Shown here: positions 8,203-13,976 of the stretch, piece by piece
How positions within the stretch are numbered: position 1 is the first letter of the stretch
Layout: every line of letters starts with the position of its first letter
Source of the DNA: an uncultured Chloroflexota bacterium
GTDB taxonomy: Bacteria > Chloroflexota > Dehalococcoidia > UBA3495
Reading direction: 5' to 3'
NCBI GenBank assembly: GCA_913020235.1
Contig: CAJWBT010000009.1
Span: forward strand, 1 to 18,950
Length of the DNA: 18,950 nt
Position numbers and translations under genes: made by a program
Notes under the pieces: generated by a model
What the model saw: only the letters and a program-made list of their open reading frames with translations
What the model was told of the DNA's origin: nothing
Databases searched by the model: none

Positions 8203-9264
8203 CTACTTGCCGGCCTTTGCCCTCCGGGCCGGCTTCTTTGCTTTGCTGGAATTTGTGGGCTGCTCTTGTTTCGATGGCGCTTCAGCGGGCGCCGGCTCGA
8301 CGCTCGCGGCTTGGACCGGGTCCGCGAACTGCGTGCCGCGAGCCGGTTTTTTTGCGTTGTTGGAATTTGTGGGCTGCTCTTGTTTCGAGGGCGTCTTGGA
8401 AGGCACCGGCTCGACACTCGTGGCTTGGACCAAGTCAGCGGATGGCCGGGCCGGGATAGGCTCCTTGGAACCGGCGTTTCCGTTGGTGCTTGGTTTTGCG
8501 GAAACGGGAGCCTTGTCCGGTTGCTCCTCCACCTGCGTCAGGATGTCTTGGGACCATGCTTTGAGCCGTGCTGCATCGGCGTATATTCTTTGCGCCTCGA
8601 GTTCCTCTCGTATCGCACGAGCCTGGGACAGGATTCCCTGGGCCTCCGAGGATGCCTGGCGTTTGAGGCCCAAGCATTCCCGCTCCGTCTCCATCCGTGC
8701 TCGTTCCGACGCCATGCGTTCCCGTTCCGACTCCATGCGGGCTGTATCCATCACGTCCCGGGCCGCCCGATGGGCGTCAGCGAGAATGCGTTCTCGGTCG
8801 GCTTCAGCTTGGGCTCTAGAGGCCTCGGCCCGCTTCAGCTCAGCCTTGGCTTCGGAGTACCTCGCTTCCGTTTCAGCTTCCAGGCGCTTCGCGCTTTGCT
8901 GGGCGGTATTCATGTCGGCTTCTATCTGGGCCTTATACGACTCGGCCTCCTTCAGCTCGGCCTGTGCTTCGGAGTGCCACGTATCCGCCTCGGTTTCCAG
9001 GTGTTTGGCATGTTGTAGGGCGTTGTTCCCGCTGACAATGAGCGCCTGGCATTTCTCTCTGGTAGCCTCCAGAATCTCCTCGGCTATCTTTTGACGTGCC
9101 GTTTCTGCCTGGTCGCGCGAGGCTTTGGCCAGTGTAAGCCGGTTCTCAACCTCGGGCTCACCCTCTCCGCTTTGCTCCCAAGCGCCCGGCGTCTCCTGGA
9201 GCGTTTCTAGCGAAGAAGAGACTGATTCGGCTGGCCACGTGTCTGTTTTGCTGTTGGAGTCCAT
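8203..9264 (-). CDS. Long coiled-coil protein with Lys/Ala/Pro-rich tail, function unknown
   Basis: A 353-residue protein of no family I can name. Residues 1-40 are polar and acidic; about 42-245 is an almost unbroken Ala/Glu/Arg-rich helix predicted to be coiled coil; about 250-353 is a disordered Pro/Lys/Ser tail ending in a basic KAKKPARRAKAGK. Three kinds of internal repeat are visible: a 39-residue duplication in the coil (86-124 and 125-163), three heptads RMESERE, RMASERA and RMETERE (176-196), and a 38-residue duplication in the tail (277-314 and 315-352). There is no signal peptide or membrane helix, so it is probably cytoplasmic and filament- or scaffold-like; DivIVA-like or nucleoid-associated roles are conceivable, but no diagnostic motif supports either. 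ATG at the complement of 9262-9264 has a GGGGGG Shine-Dalgarno about 9 nt upstream. The long open frame and codon-phase conservation between repeats argue that it is real. Confidence 0.75.
   Translation of the reverse strand: MDSNSKTDTWPAESVSSSLETLQETPGAWEQSGEGEPEVENRLTLAKASRDQAETARQKIAEEILEATREKCQALIVSGNNALQHAKHLETEADTWHSEAQAELKEAESYKAQIEADMNTAQQSAKRLEAETEARYSEAKAELKRAEASRAQAEADRERILADAHRAARDVMDTARMESERERMASERARMETERECLGLKRQASSEAQGILSQARAIREELEAQRIYADAARLKAWSQDILTQVEEQPDKAPVSAKPSTNGNAGSKEPIPARPSADLVQATSVEPVPSKTPSKQEQPTNSNNAKKPARGTQFADPVQAASVEPAPAEAPSKQEQPTNSSKAKKPARRAKAGK
8209..8436 (-). repeat. 114-bp tandem duplication within the coiled-coil gene (tail)
   Basis: Two in-frame copies (8323-8436 and 8209-8322) encode 38 residues each. 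The block around GGAATTTGTGGGCTGCTCTT occurs at 8248 and again at 8362, exactly 114 nt apart, with few differences. Both copies contain PSKQEQPTNS and AKKPAR. Confidence 0.88.
8776..9009 (-). repeat. 117-bp tandem duplication within the coiled-coil gene (coil)
   Basis: Copies at 8893-9009 and 8776-8892 encode 39 residues each. Shared features are AK-LE at the start, SEA-AELK in the middle and AQ-EAD near residue 32. TTCAGCTC recurs at 8834 and 8951, 117 nt apart. It is more diverged than the tail duplication and so probably older. Confidence 0.75.
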
Positions 9265-9434
9265 CAGTGTATTCCCCCCTTTCCGCCATTATCAAAAGAT
9301 TTTGGCCGGCGAGTTACCTACCGGCGCTACGCGTTGGCACGCCGAGGCCTCCCGGCGTGAGAGTGCCCTTGCCCCAGGCCACGGATTTGCAGCAGTCCCC
9401 TTGTTTTGAACCCTCCCGAGAGCTTCAACCCAGT

Positions 9435-9471
9435 GGTGGCCTTGCCCTTCGACTGGCACAGAAGGGCCACC
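9435..9471. other. Imperfect stem-loop
   Basis: GGTGGCCTT (9435-9443) pairs with AAGGGCCACC (9462-9471) with one bulged G. An alternative GCCCTT/AAGGGC pairing shares the site. No T-run flanks it. Function unknown. Confidence 0.4.
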
Positions 9472-9791
9472 GGGCTTGCCATTGCGGAGAGCCGATATTC
9501 CCTGCCCGTGGTAAAGTCCGCTTTCATCGAGCGCCGCTGTTGTCGAGCGTCATGTGTCACCTCATGGATTCTCGACGAAGCTGTAGATGCCGGATTGGGC
9601 AGTCGAAATAGTTTAGTGCACGCTGCGCAATGTCGTGCTCGGCGCGGTTCCCCGGTGCTGGCCTTGCCGCGATGGCCAACAAGAGGTAGCTCCCCTTAAA
9701 TAGTATGATTACCGGGCCTGGGCCGAACAGGGTGCGGCCACCCTATCCTTTCGGCCGACCTCTCGTGAGCGACCGCTTGAGCGCCGGCGCG

Positions 9792-9820
9792 TTGACAACC
9801 CACCCTTGTATCGGCACAAT
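9792..9820 (+). promoter_or_regulatory. Sigma-70 promoter for the first amidase
   Basis: A perfect TTGACA (9792-9797), a 17-nt spacer and CACAAT (9815-9820, two mismatches to TATAAT). Predicted start near 9827, giving a leader of about 38 nt before ATG 9865. Confidence 0.6.
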
Positions 9821-9864
9821 GGGCCTGAACTTACCTGGACCCTGCGCCTAGGAGCCGATCTGAA

Positions 9865-11280
9865 ATGGACAAAGCTCAGCTCCCCCTTTTGTCCGCTACC
9901 GAACTGGCCGCATTGATCAAGTCCCAGGAGGCTTCACCGGTCGAAGCGGCTGAAGCCTACCTGGACCGAATCGAACAAATTGATGGGCAGCTCAACTCAT
10001 ATATCACCGTGTGCCGCGACGAGGCCCTCGCTGACGCTCGCCAGGCGGAGAGAGAGATCGCTACAGGTGGCTACCGGGGGCCGATGCACGGCGTACCGGT
10101 GGCGGTGAAGGACCAACTCAATACCAAAGGCATCAGGACCACGGGCGGCTCAACAATTCTCAAGGACTTCGTTCCCGACGAGGATGCCACCGTGATCGCA
10201 AACCTTCGTAGATCGGGCGCGGTACTTCTGGGCAAGCTCAACATGAGCGAGTACGCCATGGGAGACGCTTTCCACCACCCGTACGGGAGGCCGCGCAACC
10301 CCTGGGACTTGACCCGCAACCCGGGCACCTCCAGCAGCGGCTCCGGGGCCGCCACCGCGGCCTTTCTGTGCGCCACTTCCCTGGGCGAGGATACCGGAGG
10401 CTCCATCCGGGGCCCGGCAGCTTTTTGCGGGCTGGTGGGTATCCGCCCCAGTTGGGGGCGGGTCAGCCGCTATGGCGTGCTGGGGGCTACCTGGTCCATG
10501 GACACGGTCGGCCCTATCTCGCGGACCGCGGCCGACTGCGCCATGACCCTCGGCGCCATCGCCGGGCATGACCCGAAAGACCCTTACACCTGGGACACCC
10601 CCGTGCCCGACTACCTGGCCAAGCTCGACGGCGATATCCGGGGGATCAAGGTGGGGGTGGTCAGGGAGCGGGTGCACACCGACGCCGCGGAGCCGGAGGT
10701 GCGGGAAAGCGTGGTAAGGGCAATCTCGGTCCTGGGCGAGTTGGGCGCGACGGTAGAAGATGTTTCCGTACCCCTTATCGCGGACTCGGCGGTAATCTCC
10801 TCAGCCCTCATCATGGTGGACTGCGCGGTGGTGCACCGGAAGGGCATCGACGAGTACCTGGACCAATACGACCACAACAATCAAATCCGCCTATTGACCG
10901 GGAGCATCTTGCCCGCTCAGGCCCACCAGAAGGCGACCCGGCTCCGGGAGGTGATGCGCCGGCAGGTCCTTGAGGCCCTGGAGCGCGTGGACGTGCTGGT
11001 CATGCCCACCTCATCAATCCCGGCCTCCCTGATCCCCACTCGGTCTGGAATCGGCAGCAAGCAAGAGGTGCTGGACATCCTTTCCGGGCGCCGGAGCTTC
11101 ACCAATCCGTTCAACTTGGCCAACGTGCCGGCGCTGTCGGTCAACTGCGGCTTCACTTCCCAGAACCTGCCCGTGGGCCTCCAGGTGATCGGCAAGCCTT
11201 TCGACGAGGCAACGCTGTTCCGGGTGGCCGACGCCTACGAGAGGGCCACCGACTGGCACACCCGCCGGCCGCCGATTTAG
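9865..11280 (+). CDS. Amidase-signature hydrolase (GatA/AtzE-like), first of three
   Basis: A 471-residue cytoplasmic hydrolase of the amidase-signature family, which cleaves C-N amide bonds; substrate unknown. The Ser-cisSer-Lys triad is readable: Lys82 in GVPVAVKDQLNTKG, Ser156 in GTSSSGSGAATA and nucleophile Ser180 in GEDTGGSIRGPAAFCG. The family core continues with GLVGIRPSWGRVSRYG and the C-terminal LPVGLQVIGKPFDEATLF. ATG 9865 has TAGGAG at 9849-9854 and a promoter further up. It is diverged from the other two amidases here (longer, GTSSSGS instead of GGSSSGS, different ends) and is not a recent duplicate. No gatB or gatC is adjacent, so it is unlikely to be the tRNA amidotransferase subunit; AtzE/allophanate-hydrolase-like or aryl-amidase roles are open. 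Confidence 0.9.
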   Translation: MDKAQLPLLSATELAALIKSQEASPVEAAEAYLDRIEQIDGQLNSYITVCRDEALADARQAEREIATGGYRGPMHGVPVAVKDQLNTKGIRTTGGSTILKDFVPDEDATVIANLRRSGAVLLGKLNMSEYAMGDAFHHPYGRPRNPWDLTRNPGTSSSGSGAATAAFLCATSLGEDTGGSIRGPAAFCGLVGIRPSWGRVSRYGVLGATWSMDTVGPISRTAADCAMTLGAIAGHDPKDPYTWDTPVPDYLAKLDGDIRGIKVGVVRERVHTDAAEPEVRESVVRAISVLGELGATVEDVSVPLIADSAVISSALIMVDCAVVHRKGIDEYLDQYDHNNQIRLLTGSILPAQAHQKATRLREVMRRQVLEALERVDVLVMPTSSIPASLIPTRSGIGSKQEVLDILSGRRSFTNPFNLANVPALSVNCGFTSQNLPVGLQVIGKPFDEATLFRVADAYERATDWHTRRPPI

Positions 11281-11289
11281 AGCGCTCGG

Positions 11290-11345
11290 CTATCAGCGGT
11301 CAGCAATCAGCGGTCAGCAGTCAGCTATCAGCTTTCAGCATTCAG
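11290..11345. repeat. 7-bp tandem repeat CNNTCAG, eight copies
   Basis: Eight consecutive heptamers: CTATCAG, CGGTCAG, CAATCAG, CGGTCAG, CAGTCAG, CTATCAG, CTTTCAG, CATTCAG. The frame CNNTCAG is invariant while the NN varies, the pattern of short tandemly repeated heptamers found between genes in various bacteria. It starts 9 nt after the amidase stop. Confidence 0.9.
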
Positions 11346-11419
11346 CTCTGGTCCGGAGCTAAGCGCTGATCGCCCATTGCCGCCGGCCGGAACCGCGCGC
11401 TGCCCCGAAGGTTCCAAGA

Positions 11420-11870
11420 GCGTCGTTCCTAGCAGCGGAGCGGCGAAGCCGGAGCGCACCACCCGCTGTCATTCCGAGGAGCGGAGGGACGAAGCCGGAC
11501 CGCGCCACCCACTGTCATTGAGAGGAGCGGAGCGATGAAGCCGGGCAGCACCACCCACTGTCATTCCGAGGAGCGGAGGGACGAAGCCGGACCGCACCAC
11601 CCGCTGTCATTGAGAGGAGCGGAGCGACGAAGCCGGACAGCACCGCCCGCTGTCATTGAGAGGAGCGGAACGACGAAGCCGGACCGCACCACCCGCTGTC
11701 ATTGAGAGGAGCGGAGGGACGAAGCCGGACAGCACCACCCGCTGTCATTGAGAGGAGCGGAGGGACGAAGCCGGACAGCACCACCCGCTGTCATTGAGAG
11801 GAGCGGAGGGACGAAGCCGGACCGCGCCACCCACTGTCATTCCGAGGAGCGGAGCGACGAGGAATCTCAG
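11420..11870. repeat. 46-bp tandem array, about ten units, ending in a REP-like element
   Basis: CTGTCATT recurs at 11466, 11512, 11558, 11604, 11650, 11696, 11742, 11788 and 11834, always exactly 46 nt apart; a degenerate unit precedes from about 11420. Each unit reads CTGTCATT, then GAGAGGAGCGG or CCGAGGAGCGG, then a GACGAAGCCGGA core and CACCACCCG. The final unit (11834-11870) does not continue into the CCGGA part but ends GACGAGGAATCTCAG, giving a short ATTCC/GGAAT palindrome. In several units GACAGC can pair with GCTGTC of the next across the ACCACCC loop. There are no unique spacers, so it is not CRISPR. The region 11346-11419 before it holds nothing recognisable. Confidence 0.92.
11834..11870 (+). 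repeat. REP-like element, left side of the GIY-YIG gene
   Basis: The last array unit forms a complete element with ATTCC and GGAAT arms and ends in CTCAG, 20 nt before the nuclease GTG. A shorter, diverged inverted counterpart lies at 12190-12221. Confidence 0.65.
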
Positions 11871-11890
11871 ATTACGCCGAGGACGAGCTA

Positions 11891-12193
11891 GTGCACCAGT
11901 ATTTCGTTTACATAATGGCCAGCCGTGCTAGGACCCTCTACATCGGCGTGACCAATGACCTGGAACGTCGGGTGTTCGAGCATAAGCAAGGACAAGATGG
12001 GAGCTTCACCAGCAAGTACAATGTCACCAAACTGGTGTACCACGATTCAACCTCCGATGTTGGCAGTGCGATTGCGCGGGAGAAAGAACTTAAGGGCTGG
12101 CGAAGGAGCAAGAAAGTGGCACTCGTCGAATCCATGAACCCTGAATGGAAAGACTTGGCCCTCCGATGGTATGGCAGTGACCCGAGTTCCTGA
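11891..12193 (+). CDS. Single-domain GIY-YIG endonuclease family protein
   Basis: A 100-residue protein that is essentially one GIY-YIG nuclease domain. The first strand YFVYIM (4-9) stands for GIY and YIG is at 17-19 (LYIGVTNDLERRVFEHK). The candidate catalytic arginine is Arg27 (or Arg26). Conserved downstream blocks are AIAREKELKGWRR, with Glu64 a candidate metal ligand, and SMNPEWKDLA. In this family the nuclease domain cuts DNA; free-standing single-domain members have no assigned role. Start GTG 11891 is used because it begins the domain; no clear Shine-Dalgarno is present, the gene sits directly behind a REP-like element, and an inverted copy of that element overlaps its stop codon. 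The arrangement suggests association with, or mobilisation by, the repeats. Confidence 0.9.
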   Translation: MHQYFVYIMASRARTLYIGVTNDLERRVFEHKQGQDGSFTSKYNVTKLVYHDSTSDVGSAIAREKELKGWRRSKKVALVESMNPEWKDLALRWYGSDPSS

Positions 12194-12221
12194 GACCCCT
12201 CGCTACACTCGGGGTGACATT
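12190..12221 (-). repeat. Degenerate inverted REP-like element, right side of the GIY-YIG gene
   Basis: CTGAGACCCCTCGCTACACT followed by CGGGGTGACA matches, with changes and a shortening, the reverse complement of the element at 11834-11870 (CTGAGATTCCTCG ... TCGGAATGACAG). ACCCC/GGGGT form a 5-bp stem. The nuclease stop TGA (12191-12193) lies inside it. Confidence 0.6.
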
Positions 12222-12223
12222 GT

Positions 12224-12523
12224 GTGGCGGTCCGTACCGCCAGGGCACAGCTGACTGTAGGGAGGCTTGCCGATGGTTACAGCAAGAGCGTAGGGTTTCT
12301 CGAATGGGATTACACCGTTGCTGTTACGATTCGGGTGGTTAACGCGGGCGCCTCCGGCGTTGTCGAGGTCATGGCGATCGTAGGGTGGCAAGGTGGGCCT
12401 AAAACGAAGTCCCAAAAGGCTTTCATGGAAGCCGATGAAGAAAGAACCTTCTTGTTTGAATTCGAGGAGGTGGGGTCTGGGGATGAATGGACTTGGAGCG
12501 CGGACGCTAGAGTCGTGAAGTAA
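12224..12523 (+). pseudogene. Probable 5'-truncated remnant of a beta-rich domain protein
   Basis: An open frame of 99 codons whose sequence looks real rather than random: YTVAVTIRVVNAGASGVVEV, then KTKSQKAFMEADEERTFLFE and a terminal EWTWSADARVVK. Alternating hydrophobics and an Asn-Ala-Gly turn suggest an immunoglobulin-like or FxLYD-like beta-sandwich, usually the C-terminal part of a longer secreted or lipoprotein. There is no signal peptide, no ribosome binding site and only a GTG directly abutting the repeat element at 12190-12221. The likely reading is that the repeat/nuclease insertion or a deletion removed the 5' part. It could still be a small expressed gene; confidence in the truncation is modest. 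Confidence 0.45.
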
Positions 12524-12578
12524 CAGGTCCAAGAGCCTCAAACATAACCCTTCTCGTCGTAATTGGGGAGCTATTGCC

Positions 12579-13937
12579 ATGCCAGAACTATACGAACTAT
12601 CCGCAGCCGAGGCGGCGCGCCTGATTCGACGGCGGGAGTTGTCTCCCGTTGACCTGGTGGAGTCGTTGTTCCGCCGCATCGACGCGCTGGAACCCCATCT
12701 CAAGGCCTGGGTTTACCTGGACCGCGAGGCGGCGCTCGCCGACGCGGCACAAAAGACGGCACAACTGGGCGGCAGCGCCGTGGGGCCCCTTCATGGCGTG
12801 CCGCTTGGTCTAAAGGACATCTACTACACCGCGGGAATCCCCACCACGGCCGGCTCCAAAGTGTACGCCGGCTTTGTTCCGGACCATGACGCCACCACCG
12901 TGACCCTGTTGAAGCAGGCCGGCGCCATTGTGCTGGGAAAGACGGTCACCACCGAGTTCGCCTGTTTGGACCCATCGCCCACGGTGAACCCCTGGAACCC
13001 CGCCCACACCCCCGGCGGGTCCAGCAGCGGCTCCGCGGTGGCGGTGGCGAGCCGCATGTGTCCCGTTGCCATGGGGTCCCAGACAGTCGGGTCAGTGCTG
13101 CGGCCGGCTTCGTACAACGGGGTGGTCGGTTTCAAGCCTACCTACGGTCGCGTGAGTTGCCACGGAGTGATACCTGTTAGCTGGAACCTGGATACCCTAG
13201 GCTGGATGGCCCGGACCGTGGAGGACGCGGCCCTCCTGTTGCAGGTCCTGGCAGACCCGGACCCGCAGGATCCGGCAACCTCTCGACGGGCCGTGCCCGA
13301 CTACCTGGCCACGTTGGAGTCGCCCGCTCTCCCGCGCATCGGCTTTCTCCGCCGGTTCTTCTACGAGCAGGCCGACGCCGAGACCCGCCGGCACGTGGAT
13401 GATGTCGTAGAGCGCTTGAGCCGTGCCGGAGCCATGGTGGAAGAGGTTACGCTGCCGGAAAGCATCGACACGGCCTTTGAAGACCAGCGGACCATTATGG
13501 CGGTGGAAGCCGCCAGCTTCCATCAGCCCATGTTCGAGCGGCAGTCCGAAGACTACCAACCCCTGTTGCGGGAGATGCTGCGGCGGGGACTGGACACCGA
13601 CGCGGTCAGCTACTCTCGCGCACTGGAGCGCCGGCGACGGTTCACCACCGACATGGAGTTGGTGGTGGAAAAGACGGACATCTTGCTCACCCCTTCGACC
13701 CCCACGCCGGCCCTTCCCGACCTGACCAACACCGGCAACCCCATCTTCCAGGGGCCCTGGACCTCCTGTGGTTTGCCGGCAATAACAATCCCTTCGGGCT
13801 TGGCGGCCTCCGGGTTGCCCCTTGGCATTCAGCTTGCCGCGGCGCCATTTCAGGAGGCCCGCCTGCTAACGGCGGCCCGCTGGTGCGAGGCGGTCCTGAG
13901 CGTGCACCTATTCCCGCCGGCGGATGACGGGGGATAG
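12579..13937 (+). CDS. Amidase-signature hydrolase, second of three, altered nucleophile loop
   Basis: A 452-residue amidase-signature protein, probably cytoplasmic. Lys79 (LGLKDIYYTAG), cis-Ser148 (TPGGSSSGSAVAVAS) and nucleophile Ser172 are all present, but the nucleophile loop reads GSQTVGSVLRPASYNG where the family has TGGS: the first glycine is Val170. In the related enzyme FAAH this glycine contributes a backbone NH to the oxyanion hole, so activity or specificity may be changed. ATG 12579 has GGGGAG at 12565-12570. It is paralogous over its whole length to the minus-strand amidase at 15572-16930 (equal length, shared DPSPTVNPWNPAHTPGGSSS). It runs convergently into the flavoprotein gene. 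Substrate unknown. Confidence 0.9.
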   Translation: MPELYELSAAEAARLIRRRELSPVDLVESLFRRIDALEPHLKAWVYLDREAALADAAQKTAQLGGSAVGPLHGVPLGLKDIYYTAGIPTTAGSKVYAGFVPDHDATTVTLLKQAGAIVLGKTVTTEFACLDPSPTVNPWNPAHTPGGSSSGSAVAVASRMCPVAMGSQTVGSVLRPASYNGVVGFKPTYGRVSCHGVIPVSWNLDTLGWMARTVEDAALLLQVLADPDPQDPATSRRAVPDYLATLESPALPRIGFLRRFFYEQADAETRRHVDDVVERLSRAGAMVEEVTLPESIDTAFEDQRTIMAVEAASFHQPMFERQSEDYQPLLREMLRRGLDTDAVSYSRALERRRRFTTDMELVVEKTDILLTPSTPTPALPDLTNTGNPIFQGPWTSCGLPAITIPSGLAASGLPLGIQLAAAPFQEARLLTAARWCEAVLSVHLFPPADDGG

Positions 13938-13952
13938 ACAGGCGCGGCCGCC

Positions 13953-13967
13953 GGGCCCTTCGGGTTC
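13953..13967. terminator. Possible bidirectional hairpin between convergent genes
   Basis: GGGCCC-TTC-GGGTTC can form a 6-bp stem with two G-U pairs in the 39-nt gap between the convergent amidase and flavoprotein genes. No T-run. Position suggests termination, the sequence only weakly so. Confidence 0.3.
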
Positions 13968-13976
13968 ACCGCACGG

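Larger units (their letters stand above)
9265..9864. other. 600-nt intergenic region between divergent genes
   Basis: No credible complete gene. On the minus strand a GATAAT box (complement of 9288-9293) could serve the coiled-coil gene, but no -35 is convincing. A stem-loop lies at 9435-9471. On the plus strand a good promoter precedes the amidase (9792-9820). A short minus-strand frame around 9327-9560 has unremarkable composition and no ribosome binding site, and I do not call it. Confidence 0.55.

Noticed and set aside
7650..8417. Minus-strand 255-codon frame
   Set aside because: Arg/Pro/Ser-rich and out of frame with the coiled-coil gene tail; it runs across the tandem repeats and the glmU promoter.
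7999..9018. Plus-strand 339-codon frame
   Set aside because: Antisense to the coiled-coil gene. Its regular Leu/Gly pattern mirrors the repeats of the other strand, and no ribosome binding site was seen.
9327..9560. Short minus-strand frame in the 600-nt intergenic region
   Set aside because: No ribosome binding site or recognisable motif; it overlaps a stem-loop.
9865..11280. Calling the first amidase GatA
   Set aside because: The triad fits GatA, but no gatB or gatC is adjacent and the signature family is too broad for a symbol.
11420..11870. CRISPR array
   Set aside because: The 46-bp period is conserved over its entire length, so there are no unique spacers, and no cas genes are nearby.
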